A DNA stretch of 64,000 bases from TMP-86 sp046347195 (lineage in GTDB: Bacteria > Pseudomonadota > Gammaproteobacteria > Steroidobacterales > Steroidobacteraceae): the NCBI GenBank assembly GCA_046347195.1, contig JAXMGQ010000028.1:1-64000 (forward strand), read 5' to 3'. This document shows positions 51,350 to 59,803 of this stretch, in pieces. The position numbers and the translations under genes were made by a program. Position 1 is the stretch's first letter; the number at the start of each line of letters is the position of its first letter. Below the pieces are notes generated by a model, which was not told where the DNA came from, did no database searches, and worked only from the letters and a program-made list of their open reading frames with translations.

Positions 51350-52375
51350 ATGACGAGCCCCCTCCTGCCCACGAGCCTCGCCACCGCCATTCTCGCGGAC
51401 GGCACGGCCACGCGCGCGATGCAGGGCAACAGCGTCGCCGGCCAGTCCTACACCGACATCCGTGGCCTCGAGGCGCTGAAGGGCGACCCGCATTCGCCGA
51501 AGGCGGTCGCCGCCGTCGCGCAGCAGCTCGAGGCGATGTTCCTGCAGATGATGCTGAAGAGCATGCGCGAGGCCAGCCTCGGCGATGGCATCTTCGACAG
51601 CGACCAGGGGAAGATGTACCAGGACATGTTCGACAAGCAGATCGCGCTCGACATGAGCCGTCACCAGCAACTGGGCATCAGTGAGCTGCTCATGCGCCAG
51701 CTCGCGGGCAAGAGCGGCCAGCAGGGCGGCGGCCTGCCGGGTGATGCTCCCTCGGCCGGTGTACCGGCGGCCGGCGTGCCAGTGGGCGTCTTGCCGACGG
51801 GCAGCGCGACGCCCGTCACGGCCACGCCGCCAGGCATCGGCGATCTGCAGGGGAGAACCACCCGCGGCATCGCGAGCGAGGCCGACGCGGCCGAATTCAC
51901 GCGGCAGGTGCTGCCGGCGATCCGCCAGGCCGCCCGCCGGCTGGGCGTGGATGCGCGCGCGCTGCTCGCGCAGGCCGCACTGGAAACCGGCTGGGGACAG
52001 CGGGTCCCGCGCAACGCCGATGGCGCCTCCTCCTTCAACCTGTTCGGCATCAAGGCCGGCGCGAGCTGGAACGGCGCACGCACCACGGCCGCCACCCTGG
52101 AGTTCGATGGCCTGGTGGCCCGTCGCACGAATGCCTCGTTCAGGGTCTATGGCTCGATCGAGGAAAGCGTGAACGACTTCGCGCAACTGCTCGCCGGGTC
52201 GCCGCGCTATTCACAGGCCCTGTCGCAAGGCGCGGACGGGCCGGCTTTCATCCGCGCCCTGGCTGGCGCAGGCTATGCGACGGATCCCGAATATGCCAGC
52301 AAAGTCAATCGCATACAGGCGTCCGACCGGATCCGCTCGGCCTTCCCGGTGCGCACCGCGGCCCTTCAGAAATGA
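51350..52375 (+). CDS. flgJ: Bifunctional rod cap/peptidoglycan hydrolase FlgJ
   Basis: A 341-residue two-domain protein. The N-terminal rod-capping part (about 45-125; AVAQQLEAMFLQMMLKSMREA) is linked by a Gly/Pro-rich stretch (GGLPGDAPSAGVPAAGVPVGV) to a C-terminal glucosaminidase domain (about 180-335) with catalytic E in AQAALETGWGQR. The beta/gamma-proteobacterial fusion form. It opens the peptidoglycan for the rod. Confidence 0.96.
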   Translation: MTSPLLPTSLATAILADGTATRAMQGNSVAGQSYTDIRGLEALKGDPHSPKAVAAVAQQLEAMFLQMMLKSMREASLGDGIFDSDQGKMYQDMFDKQIALDMSRHQQLGISELLMRQLAGKSGQQGGGLPGDAPSAGVPAAGVPVGVLPTGSATPVTATPPGIGDLQGRTTRGIASEADAAEFTRQVLPAIRQAARRLGVDARALLAQAALETGWGQRVPRNADGASSFNLFGIKAGASWNGARTTAATLEFDGLVARRTNASFRVYGSIEESVNDFAQLLAGSPRYSQALSQGADGPAFIRALAGAGYATDPEYASKVNRIQASDRIRSAFPVRTAALQK

Positions 52376-52391
52376 CCGCCCGGGCCGATAG
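52365..52391 (+). promoter_or_regulatory. Weak sigma-28-like promoter candidate before flgK
   Basis: GCCGATAG (52384-52391) matches 7 of 8 bases of the FliA -10 box; the base block 15 nt upstream is TTCA rather than TAAA. It lies 50 bp before flgK. It may let flgKL be expressed as late genes in addition to read-through from flgB. Confidence 0.4.
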
Positions 52392-52441
52392 TGATCGCAA
52401 CGGCCGGCCACCGACCGGGTGATGCGCGATAGGGGTTCACG

Positions 52442-54331
52442 GTGCCAGATATTTTCGACATCAGCGTCTCGGCGCTGCAGGCGTTCCAGAGGGCGATCAA
52501 CGTCACGGGCAACAACGTGGCCAACGCCCAGACGCCCGGCTACAGCCGGCAGCGTGTCGACCTGCAGACGCGCCAGCCGCAGTTCTACGGCAATGGCTGG
52601 CTGGGCACGGGCGTGGACGTGGCCACGGTGCGCCGCTCCTTCGACCAGGCCGCCGTCAACCAGCTCAATGCATCCTCGAGCTCGCTCGGCCAGCTCGATG
52701 CGTTCAAGACCTACTCCGACCAGCTCGACAACCTGTTCAGTGGCAAGACGGGCATCGCCTCCGCGGTGCAGGGCTTCTTCGCGGCTGCTTCGGATGTGGC
52801 CAATGACCCCACCTCGGCGGCCGCGCGGCAGGCGTTCCTGGGCCAGGCCCAGAGCCTGGCGAGCACGGTGCAGGACGCCAGCCGGCAGCTGGACACCATC
52901 AATGGCGACATCAACGCCCGGCTGACGGCGGACATCGCGCAGGTCAACAGCTACGCCAAGTCCATCGCGCAGCTCAACGACCAGATCGTCAAGGCCGGTG
53001 GCTACGCGCAGGGCCAGCAGCCCAACGACCTGCTCGACCAGCGCGACCAGCTCATCACTGAGCTGTCGAAGTATGTGGGCGTGTCGACCGTGGCGGATGG
53101 CACCGGCGCCGTGAACGTGTTCGTCGGCAACGGCCAGGGACTGGTGCTCGGCGGCCAGGCCAACCAGCTCAAGACGGTGACCAACAGCTTCGATCCGAGC
53201 CGCCTCGAGATCGGTTCGGCGACCACCGGCAACCATTCGATCAGCAACAATTTCACCACGGGCGAGATCGGCGGCCTGCTCTCGGCCCGCACCCAGCTCA
53301 CCGATCCGGTGCGAAACCAGCTCGGACAACTGGCCATCGCCATCGCGCAGGGCGTCAACGACCAGCAGAAGGTGGGACTGGACCTGAACGGCGCGCTGGG
53401 CAAGGACCTGTTCAGCTTCACTGGCGCACAAGGCCAAGGCTCGGCCGCCAACACCGGCAGCGCCAGCCTCGCCGTCAGCATCTCGAACGTGGGCGCGCTC
53501 ACCGCCGACAGCTATCAGCTCACGTACAACGGCAGCGGCTACGTGCTGACGCGCGTTGCCGACGGATCCGTGATCAGCACCACCGGCACGGGCACGGCCG
53601 CAAGTCCCCTGCAGGCCGACGGACTGTCCATCGTGGTCAGTGGCGCGCCGGCGACCGGCGATCAGTTCCGCATCGAACCCACGGCGGCTGCCGCGGGCAG
53701 CCTTCGCGTGGCGATCACCAACACCTCGCAGATCGCGGCGGCCGGTGCGGTGCGCAGTTCGGCGGCGGCCGGCAACAGCGGATCCGGCAGCATCAGCGCC
53801 GGCACCGTGGTGGATGCGACGAACCCCAACCTGCTCGCCACCACGACCATCGCCTTCACCAGCCCCACCACCTACAGCGTCAATGGCGCGGGCAGCTTCA
53901 CCTACACGGCGGGTTCGAACATCACGCTGAACGGCTGGCAGGTGCAGATCAGTGGCACGCCGGCCACGGGCGATACGTTCACCGTACAGCGCAACGCCGG
54001 CGGCACCGGCGACAACCGCAACGCGCTCGCGATCGCCGCGCTGCAGAACCAGGGAGTGCTCGCGGGGGGCAGCGTGAGCCTCGCCGGCGCACTGAATTCG
54101 CTGGTGACGGGCGTGGGGACGCTGGCCCAGCAGACGAACCTCGCGCAGCAGGCGCAGAGCGCGGTCAACACCTCCGCACAACAGGCCGTGCAGTCCGTCT
54201 CGGGGGTCAACCTGGACGAGGAGGCCGCCGCGCTCCTGCAATGGCAGCAGGCCTACCAGGCGGCGGCCCAGGCACTGAAGATCGGCAGTTCGCTGTTCCA
54301 GACGCTGCTCGCCGCCGTGCAGGCGGGTTGA
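52442..54331 (+). CDS. flgK: Flagellar hook-associated protein 1 FlgK
   Basis: A 629-residue hook-filament junction protein. Starts with GTG 52442 behind AGGGG (PDIFDISVSALQAFQRAINVTGNNVANAQTPGYSR, shown in parts: SVSALQAFQRAINVTG, NNVANAQTPGYSR), conserved coiled ends, a large variable middle rich in Gly/Thr repeats, and a terminal GVNLDEEAAALLQWQQAYQAAAQALK. Client of FlgN. Confidence 0.96.
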   Translation: MPDIFDISVSALQAFQRAINVTGNNVANAQTPGYSRQRVDLQTRQPQFYGNGWLGTGVDVATVRRSFDQAAVNQLNASSSSLGQLDAFKTYSDQLDNLFSGKTGIASAVQGFFAAASDVANDPTSAAARQAFLGQAQSLASTVQDASRQLDTINGDINARLTADIAQVNSYAKSIAQLNDQIVKAGGYAQGQQPNDLLDQRDQLITELSKYVGVSTVADGTGAVNVFVGNGQGLVLGGQANQLKTVTNSFDPSRLEIGSATTGNHSISNNFTTGEIGGLLSARTQLTDPVRNQLGQLAIAIAQGVNDQQKVGLDLNGALGKDLFSFTGAQGQGSAANTGSASLAVSISNVGALTADSYQLTYNGSGYVLTRVADGSVISTTGTGTAASPLQADGLSIVVSGAPATGDQFRIEPTAAAAGSLRVAITNTSQIAAAGAVRSSAAAGNSGSGSISAGTVVDATNPNLLATTTIAFTSPTTYSVNGAGSFTYTAGSNITLNGWQVQISGTPATGDTFTVQRNAGGTGDNRNALAIAALQNQGVLAGGSVSLAGALNSLVTGVGTLAQQTNLAQQAQSAVNTSAQQAVQSVSGVNLDEEAAALLQWQQAYQAAAQALKIGSSLFQTLLAAVQAG

Positions 54332-54342
54332 AGGAGCCCTTC

Positions 54343-55536
54343 GTGCGCATCACCACCAATTACATCCAGACCCAGTTCCTCGCCGCCATCGGCCAGCTCC
54401 AGGCGAACCTGGCGCAGACCCAGAACCAGGTGGCCCTGGGCCAGCGCTTCACCTCTCCCTCGCAGGATCCGGTCGCCGCGGGCAACGTCAACAGCTACAA
54501 CCTTGCCCTGGCGCAGAGCCAGCAGTTCGACCGCAATGCCAACATCGCGCAGAACCGGCTCGGCCTCGAGGACAACGCCCTGTCGGAGGTGCAGTCGGCA
54601 CTGCAGAGCATCCGCGACCTCGCGCTGCAGGCGAACAACTCCTCGCAGTCGGACCAGAACCGCGCGGCCATCGCCACCCAGGTCCGGGAGATCCGCGACA
54701 ACCTGCTCGCGATCGCGAACTCTCAGGACGGCAACGGCGAGTACCTGTTCGCCGGTTACTCCACGCGCACGCAGCCCTTCAACCTGACGGCCACCGGCGC
54801 GAGCTACGCGGGCGACCAGGGCCAGCGGCAGCTGCAGATCGGACTGGGGCGCACGGTGGCCGACAACGACAACGGCGCCGTGGTGTTCTCGCTGATCCGC
54901 ACCGGCAACGGGGTGTTCCAGGCAACGCCGGGCGCCGCCAACACCGGGAGCGGGGTGCTGGGAGCCACCACGGTGGCGGACCCCACCGCCTATGATGGCG
55001 GCACCTACGCCATCAAGTTCCTGACGCCGACCACCTACGAGGTTCGCGATGCGAGCAATGCGCTGGTGAGCTCCGGAAGCTGGGCCACCGGACAGGCGAT
55101 CTCCTTCAAGGGCCTGCAGGTGACGGTCACGGGCGCGCCGGCCGCGGGCGATGCCTTCAGTGTCGCGCCATCGGCCAACCAGGATGTCTTCACGACGGTG
55201 CAGAACCTGCTGACCGCACTGAACACCCCGACCGGCAATGCGGCCGCGACGGCGCGCCTCAACAACTCGATCGGCGCGGCCATCAACAACATCGACCAGG
55301 CGCTGGAGCAGTCTTCCAATGTCCGGGCCAGCGTCGGGGCCCGGCTCAATGCCATCGACTCGCAGGCGCAGCTCGGGTCCAACCAGCAGCTGCAGCTCAA
55401 GACGATGATCAGCCAGCTGCAGGATCTTGACTACGCTTCCGCGCTGACCACGCTGAACCAGCAGCTAACCAGCCTGTCGGCGGCGCAGCAGTCCTATACG
55501 CTCACCCAGGGCCTGTCACTGTTCAAGTATCTGTGA
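54343..55536 (+). CDS. flgL: Flagellar hook-associated protein 3 FlgL
   Basis: A 397-residue junction protein. GTG 54343 (MRITTNYIQTQFLAAIGQ) with AAGGAG at good spacing, 11 nt after flgK. Flagellin-like N-terminal helices, LFAGYSTRTQPF, and a C-terminal helix LQDLDYASALTTLNQQLTSLSAAQQ. The longer frame starting at 54241 is inside flgK and is rejected. It ends 19 bp from the convergent slyD gene. Confidence 0.95.
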   Translation: MRITTNYIQTQFLAAIGQLQANLAQTQNQVALGQRFTSPSQDPVAAGNVNSYNLALAQSQQFDRNANIAQNRLGLEDNALSEVQSALQSIRDLALQANNSSQSDQNRAAIATQVREIRDNLLAIANSQDGNGEYLFAGYSTRTQPFNLTATGASYAGDQGQRQLQIGLGRTVADNDNGAVVFSLIRTGNGVFQATPGAANTGSGVLGATTVADPTAYDGGTYAIKFLTPTTYEVRDASNALVSSGSWATGQAISFKGLQVTVTGAPAAGDAFSVAPSANQDVFTTVQNLLTALNTPTGNAAATARLNNSIGAAINNIDQALEQSSNVRASVGARLNAIDSQAQLGSNQQLQLKTMISQLQDLDYASALTTLNQQLTSLSAAQQSYTLTQGLSLFKYL

Positions 55537-55555
55537 GGCCTCGACGGGGTCGGGC

Positions 55556-56041
55556 TCAATGGTGGTGATGCCCACCCGGGCCGTGGACGTGCCCGTGTTG
55601 CAGCTCTTCCTGGCTGGCATCGCGCACCGACACCACGTCGATGTCGAAATTCAGGTTCTGATCGGCGAGCTGGTGGTTGCCGTCCAGCGTGATCATGTCA
55701 CCGATGATCGCGGTGACGGTGAACACCCGCACCGCCCCTCCGACCTGGGCCTGGAACTGCATGCCCTTGCGGACCTCGCCGGCGCCGCTGAGCTGCCGCT
55801 TGGGCACCTGCTGGACCAGGCGGTCGTCACGCGTGCCGTATCCTTCTGCCGGAGGCACGGTCACGGAGAATTTCTCCCCCGCCTGCCGGCCCTCGAGCGC
55901 GGTCTCGAGCCCCGGCACGAGGTTGCCGTTGCCGTGCAGGTAGGCCAGCGGCTCACCGCCCGCCGAGCTGTCGATGACGGCGCCCGCGTCGTCCTTCAGC
56001 GTGTAGTGGATGAGGGCAACGCGGTCTTTCGAGATGTTCAT
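55556..56041 (-). CDS. slyD: FKBP-type peptidyl-prolyl isomerase SlyD
   Basis: A 161-residue FKBP with an inserted-flap (IF) chaperone domain: VALIHYTLKDDAGAVIDSS, GNLVPGLETALEGRQ, VPPAEGYGTRDDRLVQQVP, and a short metal-binding tail (GHVHGPGGHHHH). SlyD proteins speed proline isomerisation and help nickel insertion. ATG 56041 overlaps the rimO stop by 4 nt, so the two are co-transcribed. It is a housekeeping pair lying inside the flagellar region. Confidence 0.95.
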   Translation of the reverse strand: MNISKDRVALIHYTLKDDAGAVIDSSAGGEPLAYLHGNGNLVPGLETALEGRQAGEKFSVTVPPAEGYGTRDDRLVQQVPKRQLSGAGEVRKGMQFQAQVGGAVRVFTVTAIIGDMITLDGNHQLADQNLNFDIDVVSVRDASQEELQHGHVHGPGGHHHH

Positions 56042-57384
56042 GGTGTCGGTCCTTTCAATTCGGCCAGCAGATCATAGTCGTCCGAGGCGGTGATGCGCAC
56101 GTCGGCCCAGTCCCCCGGGCGCAGTCGGCGAGCGCCGCGGGAAGACTCGATGCGCACGGTGCCGTCCACTTCGGGCGCATCACCCGCCGAGCGGGCGAGG
56201 ATGCCGTCCTCGCCGGCGGCATCGACGAGCACGGTGAGTTCCCGCCCCACCTTCGCGGCGAGGCGCGCGGCGCTGATGCGCGCGGCGGCCTGCATGAAAC
56301 GTGCGTGGCGCTCGGCCTTCACCTCGCCCGGCACCGCACCCGGCAGTGCGTTGGCGGCGGCGCCCTCGACCGGGGAATACTCGAAGCATCCGACGCGGTC
56401 GAGCTGGGCCTCTTCCAGCCACTCGAGCAGGCGCGAGAAATCCTGCTCGGTCTCGCCGGGGAAGCCCACGATGAAGGTGCTGCGCAAGGTCAGCTCCGGC
56501 AGCGCGGCGCGCCAGTTCCTGATGCGCGCCAGCGTGTCCTCGGCCGCGGCGGGGCGCTTCATCGACTTGAGGATGCGCGGGCTCGCGTGCTGGAAGGGGA
56601 TGTCGAGATAAGGGAGCACCTTGCCCGAGGACATGAGGCCGATGACCTCATCGACGTGCGGATAGGGATACACGTAGTGCAGGCGTATCCAGATGCCGAG
56701 CTCGCCCAGCGCCTCGCACAGGTCGAAGAAGCGCGCCCGCCGTTCCCGCCCGCGCCAGGGGCGCGCCGCGAATTTCAGGTCCGTGCCGTAGGCGCTGGTG
56801 TCCTGCGAGATCACCAGCAGTTCCTTCACGCCGGCGGCGGCCAGCCGTTCGGCCTCGCGCAGCACCTCATCCACCGGCCGGCTGCACAGCCGGCCGCGCA
56901 TCGAGGGGATGATGCAGAAGCTGCAGTGGTGGTTGCAGCCCTCGGAGATCTTCAGGTACGCATAATGCCGCGGCGTCAGCTTCACGCCCTGCGGCGGCAC
57001 CAGGTCGAGGAAGGGCTCGTGGCGCGGTGGCAGGTGCTCGTGGACCGCGGACAGCACTTCCTCGTAGCGCTGCGGGCCCGTGACTTTGAGGACCTGCGGA
57101 TGGTGCTCGAGGATCCTGCGGGGCTGGGCGCCCAGGCAGCCCGTGACGATGACCTTGCCGTTCTCCGACAGCGCCTCGCCGATGGCCTCGAGCGACTCCT
57201 CCACCGCGGAATCGATGAAGCCGCAGGTGTTCACCACCACGAGGTCGGCGCCGGCATAGTCCGCGGCCGTCTCATACCCTTCCGCGCGCAGCTGGGTGAG
57301 GATGCGTTCGGAGTCCACCAGCGCCTTGGGGCAGCCGAGACTCACGAATCCGATCCTGTTGGGGGGTGCTGGGCGGGTTTTCAT
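56038..57384 (-). CDS. rimO: Ribosomal protein uS12 methylthiotransferase RimO
   Basis: A radical-SAM enzyme (448 residues) that adds a methylthio group to the S12 aspartate. It has the N-terminal UPF0004 domain with IGFVSLGCPKALVDSERILTQLR, VNTCGFIDSA and TGCLGA, the radical-SAM cluster motif CNHHCSFC, and a TRAM domain at the end. ATG 57384 (MKTRPAPPNRIG) matches the family N-terminus; an ATG at 57435 would add 17 residues. It ends in slyD. Confidence 0.95.
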   Translation of the reverse strand: MKTRPAPPNRIGFVSLGCPKALVDSERILTQLRAEGYETAADYAGADLVVVNTCGFIDSAVEESLEAIGEALSENGKVIVTGCLGAQPRRILEHHPQVLKVTGPQRYEEVLSAVHEHLPPRHEPFLDLVPPQGVKLTPRHYAYLKISEGCNHHCSFCIIPSMRGRLCSRPVDEVLREAERLAAAGVKELLVISQDTSAYGTDLKFAARPWRGRERRARFFDLCEALGELGIWIRLHYVYPYPHVDEVIGLMSSGKVLPYLDIPFQHASPRILKSMKRPAAAEDTLARIRNWRAALPELTLRSTFIVGFPGETEQDFSRLLEWLEEAQLDRVGCFEYSPVEGAAANALPGAVPGEVKAERHARFMQAAARISAARLAAKVGRELTVLVDAAGEDGILARSAGDAPEVDGTVRIESSRGARRLRPGDWADVRITASDDYDLLAELKGPTP

Positions 57385-57533
57385 GGTGGGGGCGAGACGA
57401 TGCCCAAATCGCCCCGGGGCGTCAAATCCATGCAACCGTGCCCGTATCGGCCGCCGGGACGCCCGTCAAGTGGGGTCCGCCCCGAAGTGTGACCGGACCC
57501 GCGCTTTTTCCAATGCCCGGAACCGGATTTCCC

Positions 57534-57560
57534 TAAAGGAACCCCCCGGGGGTCCGATAC
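57534..57560 (+). promoter_or_regulatory. Sigma-28 promoter of fliC
   Basis: TAAA (57534-57537), 15 nt, TCCGATAC (57553-57560), matching the FliA consensus TAAA-N15-GCCGATAA in spacing and six -10 bases. Predicted start near 57568, giving a ~100-nt leader before fliC. The spacer itself is a near-palindrome of C and G runs. Confidence 0.82.
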
Positions 57561-57670
57561 ATCTCCTGACGGTGGTCACCGGCCGGCTCGCCAAGGGCGG
57601 GCACAGCGGGCCACAAAGATAGGTCAAGGCCTAATGAGGGGCCGGTGGTTCAACTTACCAGGAGTGCGAC

Positions 57671-59125
57671 ATGTCTCTGACGATCAATACCAACATTGCC
57701 TCGCTCAATGCGCAGCGCAATCTGAGCGGCTCCCAGAGCGCTCTGTCGACGGCCCTGCAGCGTCTGTCCTCGGGTCTGCGTATCAACAGCGCCAAGGACG
57801 ATGCGGCCGGTCTTGCCATCAGCAACCGATTCACGACCCAGATCAACGGTCTGAACCAGGCGGTCAACAACGCGAACGACGCCATTTCCGAGTCGCAGAC
57901 TGCGGAAAGCGCGCTGACCACGTTGACCGACAACCTGCAGCGCATCCGCCAGCTGGCGGTCGAGGCGGCCAACGGTACCAACAGCTCGTCCGACCGGGCG
58001 GCTCTGGATGCCGAAGTGCAGCAGCGTTCGGCTGAAATCACCCGAATCGCTTCCCAGACCACGTTCAACGGCCTGCGCGTCCTCGACGGCACCGCGGGTC
58101 CTGCCACCTTCCAGGTGGGTGCGAACGTCGGCGACACCATCTCGGTGAACTACTCGCAGGGCGTGCGGGCCGACCAGATCGGCCAGGTCGCCTCGCAGCT
58201 GGGCACCGCGGTGACGACCAATGCGCTGGGTGCGAGCAACGCCCTCACGCTGCAGGTCGGGTCCGGTGCTGCCGTGACCATCGGCGCGAGCAGCCAGGGT
58301 GCCTCGGCTGGCCAGTCGGCTTCGTCCGCCTATGCCAAGGTGCAGGCGATCAACGCAGCGGGCGTCTCGGGCCTCACGGCCAGTGCGACCACCAGCGCCA
58401 CGGAGACCAACGCGTTCTCCGCGGTCGGCGGCGCCGGCGCCACGGGGGCGAGCACCTACGCCCTGACGGTCAACGGTGTCTCGATCTATGCGGGCAGCGG
58501 CAATGTCGCGGCGGGCACGACCCTGACGGCGGCCAACGTCGCCACCCAGGTCAACCTGTACTCGTCCCAGACGGGTGTCACCGCGGCGGTCAACGGCGGC
58601 AAGCTCACCTTCACGGCGGCTGATGGTCGCGACATCGCGATCACGCAGACGGTGACGCTGGGTGCCGGCGCGTCGGGCACGGGCGCTGATGCCTCCGTGG
58701 TCGCCACGACCAAGGGCGCGATCACCCTGTCCGCCTCGAGCAACATCACCATCGGTGGTGCGGGCGCGGCCGACATCGGCTTCACGGCCGGTACGATCGC
58801 CCTGGGTGCGCAGACCCTCGCCAACTCCAACGTGCTGACGGTGGCCGCTGCCAATGCGACCATCGCGGCGGTGGATTCGGCGCTGACCACGGTCAGCGGC
58901 TTCCAGAGCCAGCTCGGTGCGATCCAGAACCGCTTCACCTCGACGGTGGCGAACCTGCAGGCGATCACGCAGAACCTGCAGGCCTCGCGCAGCACCATCC
59001 TGGATGCGGACTTCGCCTCTGAAACGGCGAACCTGACCAAGGCCCAGGTGCTCCAGCAGGCGGGCATCTCGGTCCTGGCGCAGGCGAATGCCGCACCGCA
59101 GTCGATCCTCAAGCTCCTGCAGTAA
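57671..59125 (+). CDS. fliC: Flagellin FliC
   Basis: A 484-residue filament subunit. Conserved D0/D1 N-terminus (SLTINTNIASLNAQRNLSGSQ; LSSGLRINSAKDDAAGLAIS) and C-terminus (VANLQAITQNLQASRSTILDADFASETANLTK; LQQAGISVLAQANAAPQSILKLL), with a Gly/Ala/Thr-rich variable centre (about 180-400). AGGAG lies 7 nt before ATG. It is secreted by the flagellar export system, with FliS encoded 2.1 kb downstream. A good antigen- and phase-type surface protein, single copy in the window. Confidence 0.97.
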   Translation: MSLTINTNIASLNAQRNLSGSQSALSTALQRLSSGLRINSAKDDAAGLAISNRFTTQINGLNQAVNNANDAISESQTAESALTTLTDNLQRIRQLAVEAANGTNSSSDRAALDAEVQQRSAEITRIASQTTFNGLRVLDGTAGPATFQVGANVGDTISVNYSQGVRADQIGQVASQLGTAVTTNALGASNALTLQVGSGAAVTIGASSQGASAGQSASSAYAKVQAINAAGVSGLTASATTSATETNAFSAVGGAGATGASTYALTVNGVSIYAGSGNVAAGTTLTAANVATQVNLYSSQTGVTAAVNGGKLTFTAADGRDIAITQTVTLGAGASGTGADASVVATTKGAITLSASSNITIGGAGAADIGFTAGTIALGAQTLANSNVLTVAAANATIAAVDSALTTVSGFQSQLGAIQNRFTSTVANLQAITQNLQASRSTILDADFASETANLTKAQVLQQAGISVLAQANAAPQSILKLLQ

Positions 59126-59152
59126 TTGCAGCGAAACTGAGGGACCGAAAAC

Positions 59153-59191
59153 GCCACGGCCTGGCAGGGTAACCCCCTTCCGGGCCGTGGC
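59153..59191 (+). terminator. Stem-loop after fliC
   Basis: Perfect 9-bp stem GCCACGGCC (59153-59161) and GGCCGTGGC (59183-59191), with an inner GGGT/ACCC step, 28 nt past the fliC stop. There is no T-run. It probably ends or stabilises the abundant fliC message and lowers read-through into flaG. Confidence 0.65.
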
Positions 59192-59246
59192 CTTGAGATA
59201 AGAGGCAAGAGTAGTACCGGAATACCTTTCAACCCAAGGTGTGCCA

Positions 59247-59657
59247 ATGGCGAACGACGTGCGGCCGGGAGACATCCTGGCGACGCGCCCCGTGCAAGGA
59301 GGTCGGGCGCCAACCAGTGCAACTGATGCAAGCGGCAAATCGAAGCCGCAAAAGCCGGTCGGAGGCAAAACGCCGCCGCCCGTTGCCGTTCCTGATGACA
59401 AGAGAAAGCCCCCCGAACCCCCGCAGCGGACCGGCTCGGAGACCGACCTCGCCGCACTGGCCCAGCGCCTGGGACAGTTCCTGCGCGAATCCGGTCGTGC
59501 CATCGCCTTCCGGGTGGAGAGCTCGAGCGGCCGGACGGTGATCCACGAGGTCGACCCCGATACGGGTGAGGTGATCGCCGAGATCACCTCCGAGGATCTC
59601 ATGTCGCTGGCCAAGGGGCTGGGGCTGTCGGGCACGCTGGTCAACAGCCGGGCGTGA
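59247..59657 (+). CDS. flaG: FlaG-family flagellar protein
   Basis: A 136-residue protein. A disordered Pro/Lys-rich N-terminal half (SKPQKPVGGKTPPPVAVPDD) is followed by a FlaG domain (about 72-130) with GRAIAFRVESSSGRTVIHEVD and TGEVIAEITSEDLMSLAKGL. FlaG proteins affect filament length in polar flagella. Start taken at ATG 59247; GTG 59241 is in frame too. Lies between fliC and fliD as in many gammaproteobacteria. Confidence 0.9.
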   Translation: MANDVRPGDILATRPVQGGRAPTSATDASGKSKPQKPVGGKTPPPVAVPDDKRKPPEPPQRTGSETDLAALAQRLGQFLRESGRAIAFRVESSSGRTVIHEVDPDTGEVIAEITSEDLMSLAKGLGLSGTLVNSRA

Positions 59658-59729
59658 GGCGTGGAGGATCGGTGAGCCGCAGGTCGTGGTGTCGGCGCCG
59701 CATGCGACCGGCACCGCGTTCGCCTGGCG

Positions 59730-59745
59730 TGGTACGACTCTTGCT
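59730..59745 (+). promoter_or_regulatory. Sigma-54 promoter of fliD
   Basis: TGGTACG-ACTC-TTGCT, one base off the -24 consensus and perfect at -12, 59 bp before the fliD start. Start near 59756. A dyad with arms GACCGG and CCGGTC lies just downstream (59760-59779) over the start region. Confidence 0.8.
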
Positions 59746-59803
59746 TCAAGAAGCCGGAAGACCGGCCGATTAACCGGTCAGGCAGGTTCAATCCAGGGAT
59801 CCC

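Noticed and set aside
59195..59225. Sigma-28 promoter for flaG
   Set aside because: TAAG and CCGGAATA are present, but spacing and -10 match are poor; read-through from fliC is more likely.
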